DNA of 64,000 nucleotides. Origin: Hymenopus coronatus (lineage: Eukaryota > Arthropoda > Insecta > Mantodea > Hymenopodidae). This document shows, one piece after another, positions 55,001 through 63,745 of this stretch. The position numbers and the translations under genes are program-made. The DNA lies in assembly GCA_030762935.1 (NCBI GenBank), contig CM060880.1, forward strand, positions 10,388,501 to 10,452,500, in the 5' to 3' direction. The notes under the pieces are model-generated. The model had not been told where the DNA came from, did not search any database, and saw only the letters and a list, made by a program, of their open reading frames with translations. How positions within the stretch are numbered: position 1 is the stretch's first letter; each line of letters begins with the position of its first letter.

Positions 55001-58000
55001 TCAACCAAAACAGCAATTTTTAACTTTCTAAATACAGTTATTAAATCACTTGACCATAAAGAAATCTTTAGGAATATTTTTAGACTTGACAAAAACATTT
55101 GACACTGTAGAGCATAAAACCCTGCTTAGGAAATTATTGAACTATGGGATCTATGAAATAGCAAATAAATGGATAAGCTTGTATTTAAAGAATAGAAATC
55201 AGATAACTGATATTAAACACTTGGAGGATCGGTTCAAATTAATAAATTAGCATTCGTCTCTAGGAATGAAAAAATGCAAGGTACTTGCAGGTAAAGACAA
55301 ATGGGAACATTGTTTTTGCAGACAATGCCTGTATATTAATTAAAGAAACAACAAAAAATGAGCTTCAGTTATCAGTCAATAAAACTCCCCAAGAGCTATC
55401 GTCCTGGACCAATGCAAATAATTTAATAATAGATGCTGGGAAAACAGTTCGCCTTAAATTTCAAAATAAACCAACAAGTCACAAACCTGAACTGATATTA
55501 AAACTAAACAACACTGAATTACAATAAAAAATTGAAACAACATTTTTGGGACTGTGGATACAAAAAAATCTAAAATGGAAAAACACATAAATCACCTAAC
55601 AACAATTTAAATTCAAAACATTTGCGATAAGAGCTGTGCCATGTCACACAGAAAAGAAAACTATGAAAACCACATACCTAGCATATATTCATTCATTACT
55701 AAGAAATGGCATCACGTTCTGGGGGGATTTGCCACCAGCAAAACAAATATTTATAATGCAAAAAGAATTATCAGAATAATGACAGGGAAAAATAAGAGAT
55801 TCATGTAGATCATTGTTCAAGCAACTAAAAATTTTACCTCTAGCTAGATATACATAATAGAATTGCTTTTATTTATACACACACACACACAAAAACTTTC
55901 TTTCAGATAAATGAAGAAATACACAAAACACTAAATTCTTAAAAAAATATGTAAATGCTATCAGCAAATACTAAACTAAAGGAAAGTGGAGTACTTGCTG
56001 CAGCTATAAAAAAGTTCAATGCATTGTCAAATAAAACCAAAGTTGAAGAGAAGATAAAACCTTTTAAAGCACAAACCAAATAGTATTTATTAGAAAATTG
56101 TTTTTATAATGTAGGTGAACATCTTTGTATAGAGTGTGTATTATTCCTGTAAATTATGTGTAATATTCCTTGCAAATTGGACATGTTCTATATCGGCTAT
56201 GCAAATTGCCCAATTTTGATCATAAAGAACGAATAAACAATACAACATAAAATTAACATGAAATCCAAAATAAATTGTGAAATTTTGCAAATATGCATAG
56301 AAGCTTGTGACAGTGATGTAATTAAATAAAAAATAAAAGAGTTTGACATTTTGGGATAACCGAGTTGTATTTTCTTTATGGTTACATGCCAACTGAATTC
56401 TGTTTATACTATTGTAAGTTTTCTTTTTAAAAATCAATTTAATCTTACTGAAATCATACATTCTGCTGTTTTAGCAATGACACTTGTTAAAGAAATTGGT
56501 CATTTGGGAATTGCATCTGCAATCTGTGCGTTGTTCAGGCAGCATGTTGCTATTTATCTGAAGAGGCAGTGCATCCATTTTTATTAAGACTGAACTTTTC
56601 GTTTAAAAACTAAACAAAAATATTCATTACCTGCATTAATTTTTCCAGTTCCATACAGAATGAAAGCAAAACTTGCACGATTGCCAAGCAACAATAATTG
56701 TGTGCTATTCTCTTAACTATTAAATATAATTAAAACAAATACAGCACAAAATTAATGTTCGTATAGCAAGAAAGTCTTGGATTGAACACTTATCACTATA
56801 TAATATTTGATAAGCTATTAACAGTGATGTGAAATTTAAATTTAAGAGAAGATTGAGTTAAAATAGAAACACTCATCACTTACATTGTTTTGCTGTCTAA
56901 CCGGTTTCAAGAGCTTGTTGTGTTTTTCCCTACATCTTACTCCCTCTCTTTCTCTAAACTTTGTACAAAAAACTGCAAATAGATATTCACCTGCATTTAC
57001 CCATACAAGATCGCCAGGGCGTTGCAGGAATCTGTAGACAGGAATATTCTCCTCATACAGATCTTCCAAAGACGGCCACCAAGATCCATGCAGGTAGTTT
57101 ATGTTATTTCTCTCACAGAGGCTGTACACCACACCCCAATATGCATCAGGCACTGCAAACCATTCGCAGTCTCCTGGTCCAATGTTGATGTTTATGGAGC
57201 AAAAGTTGTTGTTCTCCTGATGCCCTGGTGTCCTGCTACCAGGTACCTGCAGAATATAAAGTTATGTTATCACCTGAATGTGTTGGCAAAGTGACAAAAT
57301 AAAAAAGTGAGCACAAAGTTCATGAGCAAAATTTCATAATCTGGGGATTATTAAAACTTTTACTTTTACACGTACTACTACAATGGGAGTGGGAAATGGA
57401 CTTCATGACTAAAGCCAGGGTGAGAAAAAGGAATTATCTCTCCAAAAATGTCTGAAAGTCAATATGAAAATGTGTTGTGCAGCTGTGTATTCCACAAGGA
57501 TGAAAAATGCCTTAAAACCACATTGTTGAAAAATATGGTTTTTGGGAAAAGGATAAAAATACAAACCTTCATGTAAAGCTGTACAGTGTTCATGCCCAGT
57601 ATAACATGACCCACATGTGACAGCATGTTTCCTGCTGAAACAACACGAGCAAATGATGGCAGTTTCATCAACTCCTGCAGTTGCGGCCGCCATTTTCGCT
57701 CGTCTGAGAGATCCACATTGGTACCAAACCTCAACATCTTTGGTCCTGATTTTCCAGCACCTCCTGTACCTCCTCCTCCACCAGAATTTGCCTTACTCTT
57801 CCTCCTTATCACATTTCCAGTAGAATCCTTAGAATCAGAATCTGATAAATTACTATTATGGATGCCTGCTGCCTTCTCTCGCTCTTCCTACAAGAAATAA
57901 ATACAGCAACGTTAACCGATACTGGATGCTGATAAATAAAAGCATATAAAATGTATTTGTCGATCTAGAAAACTATGGTGGCAGCATTGTTAATTTGTTT

Positions 58001-59995
58001 AGGCATTGTTATGCTCCTGCTTCCTATTTATGTTCTCATCCATTAGGTTCAAATTGCTCGGAATGTTTGCAAACTGCCTGGTTTAAGGAAATAGCAAGAA
58101 ATGATTAAATATACAACATAACTTTTATCTTGGCAAGGACTTTGTTTATATTTACTCAATACACTCTTCACAAACTAACCTGTCAGAAGTGTATTGTATT
58201 TTATAAACTATAGCTTATGACACTCTCTACACCAAAAGCAACTTCAGCATTCCCTGAGACATGTAAATATCACAACTTCAATAAAACACTTTTACTGAGA
58301 CAATTAGAAGATACACTGAGCTACGTGCTTATGTTCTTGAACTGGGTTTTCTTATATTAATCACTTCTTTACTAATGGTATATAGAGAAATTATATTAAG
58401 AAGATATGTTATATTAAATTAGTTTTCATAAAATTATTAGTCCTAATTTAATTAGTATTCTGTTAGGTTGAGATGTGCCAGGATTAGTTTCTCATAGCTT
58501 GGTTATGTATTATCAAAATATTAGGTCATACAACACTGGTGTTTTTAACTGATTTATAAAATTGGGTTATGGTGACGTTTAATTAATGGCAACTGTATAG
58601 ATATTAAATTTCGAAGTTCAAATTCTATTCACTAATTTGAGGGAACAGAGGTGCGTGACTGTGATGCATAGTCATATAATAAGTGAGGTGGTAAATAGTA
58701 ACACTACATCACTGAAAATTCCATCAATGTTGATAATGGGAACAATGCGTCCAAGTAAGTGGAATTTTCAGAGATTTAGTGTTACTATTTACCAACTCAC
58801 TTATTATATTCAAATTCGGTTTTTATTTGGGATGTATAATAAATGAATATGAATTAGGTCTAATAACATAGTATACACAAAGGTGCTTAAATCCCTTTTT
58901 CAACTTGATTGAGGATCAGAGAGAATTCACCCCTTCCCCCCATCCATGCACAGCATTTATTTATATACTTGGCATTCAGAAATAATCAAAGTAAGGTTTC
59001 AGTTAAACAGATAAATTACCTTCAAACTTTCTTGAAATGAGGAAGCTTGGTATTGGGCATATTTTGCTATTGTTGTGTGAGATCTGTGGCTTATGCATGC
59101 CCACACTTTGCGACCTTGCTGAGGATCCCAATTCTCATCGGATGTTTGCTGCATCTGGGTACGAACTTCAACACTATGGTCTGGATTTGCCTCAACCAAG
59201 GTCTTTGTTGAAAACAAACCCAAATCTGGAATTCAAAAGGAAATTGTTAGTTACACTTGAAAACTTGTTATATACTAATGACATACTTTGCTTTATTGTA
59301 CTGTTTAAGCACTGTTGATTGTTCTTTGTGGCATTAAAGGTAATTTCATACATTATATACTACTAATGTTTTTTTTTTTGGGGAGGGGGAGGGGCAAGTT
59401 TCACAAATGTTAAAACTTGAGGTAACAGTTATGCATATTTTAATAACAAACAGACTTAGCTAACAAATATTTCTAGGAAATTCACCTACAGTTGATAATA
59501 ATATATATAATTGTGAACAAAAGCTTGATAATATGAAGCATTAAAGGCAACAGCCCAATGATAATTTTTAAAAATACTGATTATTGTAACTGCAACTATT
59601 TTCTATAATTTATGAATCATTATAGTTGAACTTCATTTCTACTTTTTTAGCAGTTTTACACTAAGTTGTTTAGTCACAGAACTTCATCTATTAAAATTTA
59701 GCTCAATTCACCCTTTCTTATATTACATTAACATTATCCTAAAAGGATAATAGAAGGTAACATACCCAACTTGAGAGCTGCTGCTAATCCTCTCACAACA
59801 GCAATTGGATGTTTCAGACAGAACTCCTGCAGCTGCGGACTAAAGGCATCCTTTTTGTTTTCTAAATATACAGACGGTGTTGGAGGTAGAAGCTGCTCCC
59901 GTGTTAGCCTTTGTTGGGGTGGCTCCGGTGGCTGAGGTGGTGGCATTTTATCTGACAATATACTGCAGTTAGGAACTCCATTTAAACCACTCCCC
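37896..59995 (-). CDS. Utx: Lysine demethylase UTX/KDM6A, C-terminal half (gene runs off the right edge)
   Basis: Exons in transcript order are 59995-59766, 59225-59020, 57887-57567, 57246-56991, 54767-54557, 47630-47504, 44804-44634 and (proposed) 37934-37896. All junctions are GT-AG with consistent phase. UTX removes methyl groups from H3K27me2/3 in the nucleus using Fe(II) and 2-oxoglutarate, and works within COMPASS-like complexes. Seen here are the conserved linker ([28 protein letters not shown]), JmjC start FGTNVDLSD, Fe ligands H and E in [10 protein letters not shown] and H in the [17 protein letters not shown] segment, then the zinc domain with cysteine pairs in HYCGQCE and HCMDCARK. 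Because all iron and zinc ligands are present, this half looks functional. The N-terminal TPR exons must lie beyond 64000. Introns are large and full of transposons. Confidence 0.95.
38650..42200 (-). mobile_element. CR1/Jockey-like LINE relic in the last Utx intron
   Basis: Order on the - strand: endonuclease-like part near 42080-41870 ([24 protein letters not shown]), RT pieces near 40800 (a [23 protein letters not shown] reading) and 39700 ([18 protein letters not shown]), then [20 protein letters not shown] and [11 protein letters not shown] at 39354-39124, and a C-terminal SYLNAVW-type segment near 39030. Many stops and frameshifts; no complete domain. Confidence 0.65.
42420..43260 (-). 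mobile_element. I/R1-type LINE 3' end with RNase H relic and (GA)n tail
   Basis: Reading the - strand: [13 protein letters not shown] (RNase H start, first catalytic Asp now Glu), a frameshift to [15 protein letters not shown], then [20 protein letters not shown]. After further shifts comes [20 protein letters not shown], a zinc-like C..C...H....C tail, and a terminal (GA)n at 42450-42422 (CT on +). This order is typical of RNase-H-bearing LINEs. It is more GC-rich than its surroundings. Confidence 0.65.
42422..42450. repeat. (CT)n microsatellite at LINE tail
   Basis: CTCTCT for 29 bases; it reads (GA)n in the LINE sense and most simply is that element's 3' tail. Confidence 0.8.
43310..44225. 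other. Unassigned intron sequence
   Basis: No coding segment or element end recognised. Confidence 0.3.
44230..44425 (+). mobile_element. SINE family B body, diverged
   Basis: AGAAGGGAAGTAAAG, TGTGTCAGATTTACAGCA, GTAAAAGAACCTCAAGC and CCTCTAAGCAAAATT follow the same order as the - strand of 62225-62400. The tRNA head is not recognisable. Confidence 0.5.
44634..44804 (-). CDS. Utx: Utx exon G (second zinc-binding pair)
   Basis: Acceptor GATTTTGCATAG, donor GTGAGT. 57 codons: [18 protein letters not shown], then [20 protein letters not shown] and DHFTLQPV. Confidence 0.93.
44810..45930. other. Unassigned Utx intron sequence
   Basis: A 120-codon + strand frame (45576-45938) is hydrophobic and resembles no family; it opposes Utx and has no splice support. 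A short (TA)n lies at 45676-45690. Confidence 0.3.
45935..46210 (-). repeat. Palindrome-ended dispersed repeat, copy 16 (terminal half, decayed)
   Basis: TTTATGTACAGCGTAGTTTG, TTTTCTTGAAAATCTTTG, TTAAGTTTGGTATTTGACAG, CTCAAAACATGTATATCTGG and an end near AGTAGAGAACATAATA. Confidence 0.65.
46212..47330. other. Unassigned Utx intron sequence
   Basis: Contains a local near-duplication, CAGAGTATAGCTCAGGC (46330) and GAGAATAGCTCGGGC (46385), but no gene or known element. Confidence 0.3.
47335..47465 (+). repeat. Fragment of the pogo-like MITE family
   Basis: Matches the complement of 35060-35200: ATATTTGGAAAACATAT, GCGAATGCAAGAC, CCCAATTCTAAACATTAATA, TTGGAAATAAACATC, CTTGTATTTG. The terminal repeat is decayed after that. 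Ends just before Utx exon F. Confidence 0.65.
47504..47630 (-). CDS. Utx: Utx exon F (first zinc-binding pair)
   Basis: Acceptor GTATTTTTCAG, donor GTGAGT. It encodes [10 protein letters not shown] through [15 protein letters not shown], 42 full codons. It is separated from exon E by a 6.9-kb intron holding a Penelope fragment, a TIR element and a mariner. Confidence 0.93.
47926..48330 (-). pseudogene. Second Penelope-like element fragment: GIY-YIG domain only
   Basis: - strand reading: [37 protein letters not shown] (GIY-YIG core), a stop, [20 protein letters not shown], then [20 protein letters not shown] and [12 protein letters not shown], ending at 47926. This is the usual C-terminal order of Penelope nucleases and a different subfamily from the 29-kb copy. 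No RT lies upstream; 48331 onward is unrelated. Confidence 0.8.
48465..48540 (+). ncRNA. Possible hammerhead-like motif beside Penelope fragment 2
   Basis: CACCTGTGAAGA (degenerate core), a CCAAG...CTTGG stem, then GCGAAAC and ACCGGGAAC. Resembles Penelope-associated hammerheads but the first core box is altered and it lies on the strand opposite the nuclease fragment. Confidence 0.2.
49028..49082. repeat. (TA)n microsatellite
   Basis: TATATA for about 54 bases, inside the TIR-bounded element. Confidence 0.9.
49681..49813. repeat. Foldback, two 55-base arms
   Basis: Arms 49681-49735 and 49759-49813 are complementary at about 50 of 55 positions, around a 23-base loop; the best stretch is GAGTATACACACATGTGCTT. 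All but one of the differences are transitions, so many would still pair as G-U in RNA on one strand. Confidence 0.8.
49870..51803. other. Unassigned Utx intron sequence
   Basis: No coding segment, repeat end or tRNA recognised. Confidence 0.3.
51806..52971 (+). mobile_element. mariner element with intact ends, 1166 bp
   Basis: Begins TGAGGGTCACTA and ends TAGTGACCCTCA, with TA on each side (51804-51805, 52972-52973). The inverted repeats extend to about 30 bp (GTTTTAAGATACAT against GTTTTGAGATGCAAAG). The interior is a dead transposase. Inserted in the intron between Utx exons E and F. Confidence 0.88.
52030..52850 (+). pseudogene. mariner transposase pseudogene
   Basis: [30 protein letters not shown] and [11 protein letters not shown] appear in the N-terminal part. 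Later, in one frame, [39 protein letters not shown]. In mariners the last block reads HHDN with the second catalytic Asp; here it is HHNN. Many stops and shifts. Confidence 0.85.
52975..53470. other. Unassigned Utx intron sequence
   Basis: Nothing recognised; a 63-codon open frame at 53212-53403 is unsupported. Confidence 0.3.
53475..53600 (+). mobile_element. tRNA-headed SINE, family D
   Basis: CCCCCATGGTTGAGTGCTCA (A box), then TGGTTTCAATTCCC (B box) and GCTGTGGGAAT. Too degenerate for a working tRNA. Confidence 0.45.
53600..54556. other. Unassigned Utx intron sequence
   Basis: No feature recognised between the SINE and Utx exon E. Confidence 0.3.
54557..54767 (-). CDS. Utx: Utx exon E (JmjC end)
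   Basis: Acceptor GTTTTTTAG, donor GTAGGT. It completes the Gly codon, then [20 protein letters not shown] with the third iron ligand, and runs to SDPKLFELI. The last two bases (AA) join exon F's first base to give Lys. Confidence 0.93.
55040..56110 (+). mobile_element. CR1/Jockey-like LINE fragment (RT to C-terminus)
   Basis: [20 protein letters not shown] (RT motif A), [20 protein letters not shown], then after a gap [17 protein letters not shown] (motif C with FADN in place of FADD), [31 protein letters not shown], and near the end [20 protein letters not shown]. Stops and deletions; antisense to Utx in the intron between exons D and E. Confidence 0.75.
56115..56985. other. Unassigned Utx intron sequence
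   Basis: No element or gene recognised up to Utx exon D. The 106-codon - strand frame at 56141-56461 is unsupported. Confidence 0.3.
56991..57246 (-). CDS. Utx: Utx exon D (JmjC catalytic core)
   Basis: Acceptor TATATTCTGCAG, donor GTGAAT. It encodes [16 protein letters not shown] through [12 protein letters not shown]; the HxE iron ligands are in GHQENN. Confidence 0.95.
57567..57887 (-). CDS. Utx: Utx exon C (JmjC start)
   Basis: Acceptor TTATTTCTTGTAG, donor GTTTGT. Exactly 107 codons. It includes a glycine-rich spacer ([14 protein letters not shown]) before [16 protein letters not shown] and [14 protein letters not shown], ending [11 protein letters not shown]. Confidence 0.94.
58674..58809. 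repeat. Foldback, two 50-base arms
   Basis: Arms 58674-58723 and 58760-58809 are complementary at 47 of 50 positions around a 36-base loop. The outer end is ATATAATAAGTGAG. It lies in the Utx intron between exons B and C. It may be a small MITE; a hairpin RNA in the intron is another possibility. Confidence 0.85.
59020..59225 (-). CDS. Utx: Utx exon B
   Basis: Acceptor TTTTGAATTCCAG, donor GTAATT. It encodes [13 protein letters not shown] through [21 protein letters not shown], one of the most conserved UTX linker segments. Confidence 0.94.
59766..59995 (-). CDS. Utx: Utx exon A (proline-rich linker)
   Basis: Acceptor TTTATATTGCAG, donor GTATGT. It encodes 76 full codons: a low-complexity [12 protein letters not shown] stretch, then the conserved [15 protein letters not shown] and [12 protein letters not shown]. 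Its 5' end finishes a codon from an exon that is not in the window. Confidence 0.92.
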
Positions 59996-61429
59996 CTGCA
60001 ATATAAAACCCATGATATAATGAAAATTATGATTAATTTTCCATACCTAAGACTGGTATTTATAATCACATCAAATAAAATATTTATCTTACTTGAATTT
60101 TGTTTTCAGTCCAAATATATCATGTTTATTAGCAAGATGTGTTAGTTACCTAAATGCAATTATCTCATCTGATTCAAAGATGTTCAACCTTTAAAATGGA
60201 TGACAATTATGAGGGATTAACTAAAGGAATTACTGAAATGTAAAACTTGGTGCTCCAAAGCACCATGGATGAGTTTTCAACTCTATAATGAAAATTTATG
60301 CCACGTTAACACAAAAATGAGTTAAATGAAAATCTGTGAAATGGCAACAAATAGCCATTTATAATTTTAATAACTAATGTTATGAGGCTGAAATTATTTA
60401 AGTATTATGTAGATCAACACTGGAGATTTGCAATGCCTTCGCTGATGGTAACCAAAATGTCAAGCTCTGGTCTTAAAACATATACAGTCCACAGGTCATA
60501 AATGCAACTAAAAAAAAAAAAAAAGAAAAAGAAAGAAAGAAAGAAAAAAGAAGGAGGAGGAAGAGGTAACAAGTTATTTTTTTAATAACTAGCACAAAGT
60601 TTTTATATACAATATTGTATGTGGCTGCTTGACAGAGGAGATGAGGGATGGGCATGGAAAACGTTGGCTCAAGTCTGGGCAAAGCACTGATGAAGATACA
60701 TCTTTTTCTTAGGAAACAAAGACATGAAATGCAGCAAAATGTTTTACTTCTATGTTATTTTCCAATAAGGAATTAATTTTGCATTATTTCATGCATCAAA
60801 CTTAATGATTTGTGTAATTTAAGAAAAGTGATTTGAAAACATTTTGGTAGGGGATTAAATACCCTGATATAAAATTTTGAAAATGTATTTTTATCTTTAA
60901 TTTTTTTTCTGGGGAGGGGGGGTGTTGGGGGGGGGGGGGGAGTTGTGAATTGACAAAATAAGAGTAAGATTCCAAAGTTTTAATTGTGAACTATCACTGG
61001 AAGTGCTATATAAAAGCAATTCTTTAAATTCCTGTAGCCCTTTTTTTGCCTCCCTGGTTTTACTTTAACATCATTTTTCTGTTTTTCATTTTTAGAATTT
61101 CAGATATGCTCAGTGTATAAATGGTTCCACATAAAAGCTTCACTTTTAACAGTAAATTGTATGAAACCATTCTTTCTAATAAATATAAGGGAATAATAAT
61201 AATAATGATATCAGCTTTGTCTTTAAAAATATATATATTTAAATTCTAAGCAATTTTATTTACATTTGAAAAAAAAAAAAAAAAAAAAAAAAAAATCCAG
61301 GAAAATTAACCTTGATGAATAATAGCAACTTAATTATAGTTAATAGGTGGTTAAAAGGTATACAGAATATCGTGATCAAATTTCATCAACTTAAGGTAGT
61401 ATGACTAGGAGATAAAATGTAAATGCCAT
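59996..61429. other. Unassigned Utx intron sequence with simple runs
   Basis: No exon found. Contains an A/GAAA run at 60510-60560, a poly(G) at about 60913-60941 and a 28-base poly(A) at 61269-61296. Confidence 0.35.
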
Positions 61430-61505
61430 GTTATTTATGGACACACTTTAACTGCTGTGGTTCTCTCAGCATCCCATTCTAAATTGGGCATGAAAGACCG
61501 CTCAA
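61430..61505 (-). mobile_element. SINE family B body fragment
   Basis: GTTATTTATGGACACACTTT, AGCATCCCATTCTAAATTGG, GCATGAAAGACCGCTCAAT match the first 90 bases of the copy at 62225, same orientation. Confidence 0.65.
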
Positions 61506-61559
61506 TGTGAAAGAAACAACTAAATTTAAAAAAGACTAAGAAAGACAGTTAAAACTTTT

Positions 61560-61775
61560 AATAATAGATATCTCCAAAATGGCTTATATCCCAAAAAATT
61601 TATTTGAAATATGTAGTGTGTTTTAAAGAGATCTACATTTTCTGTGTAATGAGTTTTCATCAAGTGCATAAAGTTCACCAGTTGTATAATATTATACAAA
61701 ATTCCTTTAGGATGAAGAAGCCTTTTACAGGCTATTCACAAAAAATTCAGACTATATACTTTATTTGGCATGGGC
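61560..61775 (-). repeat. Palindrome-ended dispersed repeat, copy 17 (middle)
   Basis: GTAGTGTGTTTTAAAGAGAT, TGTGTAATGAGTTTTCATC, AGGATGAAGAAGCCTTTTAC and TATACTTTATTTGGCAT in unit order. It passes directly into the SINE head at 61779. Confidence 0.65.
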
Positions 61776-61778
61776 CAA

Positions 61779-61843
61779 ATTTGTCTGGGCCAGGTTTGAA
61801 CCTGTGATCCTTAATTGCCTAACAACTGAGCCACCCAGACCAA
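61779..61843 (-). mobile_element. tRNA-headed SINE, family A (head)
   Basis: On the - strand: TGGTCTGGGTGGCTCAGTTG (A box), GGTTCAAACC (B box), TGGCCCAGAC. Same family as 13538; the body is missing. Confidence 0.65.
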
Positions 61844-61992
61844 CATCATGTGATGGAGACGTAGTAAAAGAAAATAAATCTCTATTACCATCATCTACAT
61901 GCTAAAATTAAGCATGTAACAACTTAAATATTCCCATAGGAAATTAGAAAAAATATGGTAATGGGATATTGCTAGAGAACAGAAATATTAAC

Positions 61993-63145
61993 ATCCTATA
62001 ACATATTACTTTCTCTACACGTACTCTGTACATAGCATATAGAGAAGGTATTACATTCCACCCAAAAATGTTATACCGAGATTTCACTGGAAATACATGC
62101 TTTAGGGTCCCCTGAAACCAAAAAAGCATTTTTGGAAAAAAGCTCTGTGTGGTTGTGTGTGTCCGTGAATACGATAACTTAAAAACAAAAGGTTGGTAAA
62201 ATACCAACTTGGTAAATGGAAATAGAGTTTTATTTATGGACGCTCTTCAACAGCTGTGGTTCTCAGCATTCCATTCTATATTGGGCGTGAAAGATCACTT
62301 AATTTTGCTTAGATGCCTCTTTATCAGGCTTGAGGTTCTTTTACATGCCATAAATCTATGACACAGAACGAATGGCTTTACTTCCCTTCTGAAGGAAGCC
62401 ATGCTAAGGATTTTTTACTCCTGAAAAAATCCATCGTCCTCTACCAGGTTTGAACCCGCGACCTTGGGTATATGAAGTTAGCATGGTAACCATTACACCA
62501 TGGAGGGCGACATTAAACTTGGAATCTCCCAGAGATGCGACACGAAGATTTTGAGAAAAATTCCCTCACCCCAAACTACCCTTTACATGGAAAAAATTTC
62601 AAAAATTTTGATTTTCTCAAAAATGGCTCTTAACAATTTTGATTAAAATGCTGTATATCAAAGATCTTTATATGGTAAATAAAATGTGTATCTTGAATTT
62701 TCTGGGAATAGCCTCTAAAGACCTCTTTAATCTGAATGAATTTTGCTAAATTTTGCATAACTTGTAAACCGTAAGAGATAAACAGAAACTTACTATAAAA
62801 AAATGTAGATCAGGTTAAAACACAATTTATGTCATGTATATTTTTTTCATGGAATTGACTGTTTCTGAGATATTCTTTGTTATTTGTTTCAGATTTAAAA
62901 TACTTTTTTCACATGGAAAGTTGAAACTCCTAGCCCTACATAAAAACAGATTTTAATCAGATGACAACCAGCTTATAAAAGATTTGACTATCATTTTAGC
63001 ATAATGTTTCCCTTCTACTTACAAAGAAGCATATCTGCTAATGTTTATCTCGGTTAACATGAACTGGATAGAAGAATATGCTTTTTAACAATAATTTGTT
63101 ACAGAGTTGTAGAGAAAGCCATGTGAATGGAACATCAGATTTTTT
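61993..63145 (+). repeat. Palindrome-ended dispersed repeat, copy 18, split by a SINE
   Basis: Starts TACTTTCTCTACACGTACTC; passes TG run GTGTGGTTGTGTGTGTC; broken at about 62217 and resumed at about 62513 (TAAACTTGGAATCTCCCAGA). It then runs in order to AGTTGTAGAGAAAGCCATGT and GGAACATCAGATTTTTT. Confidence 0.85.
62217..62513 (-). mobile_element. tRNA-derived SINE, family B (most complete copy)
   Basis: Head on the - strand: CCCTCCATGGTGTAATGGTT (A box), then CGCGGGTTCAAACCTGG (B box). Body: GAAGGGAAGTAAAGCCATTC, GTCATAGATTTATGGCATGT, AAAAGAACCTCAAGCCTGAT, ending near GTCCATAAATAAAACTC. Inserted inside copy 18 of the dispersed repeat. Confidence 0.75.
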
Positions 63146-63344
63146 TTCTTTAACACCATAAAAGATGATGATAATCTGGTTACATACACCTGTAGGCACT
63201 CTTCTCACCAGATCGACATCACTGCTGCAGAGGTTTACTCTATGTAATGAACTGAGATAACCAGTTGTCATTGAATTGTCTTAATAAGCAGAATGATGGG
63301 TCAACCAGACTTGCTACTTGAGATAACTATTTACTTTTATTTAT

Positions 63345-63745
63345 TTTAGGCTATATACCAATGAGTGGTGTTCAGCCCTACTCATATTTTACAATAATTC
63401 CTTAATCTAGCTTATTAACTCATCAATATTTTGTTTGACTGTTTACTTACTGTCCATATCCATTTATTTTCACTTTAAGCATTGTCCTATCTTCTATCTT
63501 TATGGAAGATTACTATTATAACTATATTTCTCTCTAACCTAAACCATTTCTTATTGATGTACTCTTTTCCTCAAATTTCAGTTCCTTTACATTTAACATT
63601 TCACCATATATAGAAAATGGATTTTGTGGAATACCCTTCCCTAAGACATTTTAGCCTCCATACTCCTGTTCTCACGTACACAATGCCTTTTTGCTCCTCT
63701 TTGTCTGTACTTTCCCTTTCCTCATGAGCCTTTTATCAGTATATA
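63345..63745 (-). mobile_element. 3' end of the 8-10 kb LINE family, decayed copy
   Basis: GGTGTTCAGCCCTACTCATATTTTACAA matches 8418-8462 with part of the hairpin deleted. TGTCCATATCCATTTATTTT, CATTTCTTATTGATGTACTC, TTTTGTGGAATACC and CTTTCCTCATGAG follow those at 8507-8825. It is frame-broken. Confidence 0.8.

Noticed and set aside
56141..56461. 106-codon - strand frame as a Utx exon
   Set aside because: Low-complexity Phe/Tyr/Asn content, no splice sites in phase, and exons D and E already join precisely without it.
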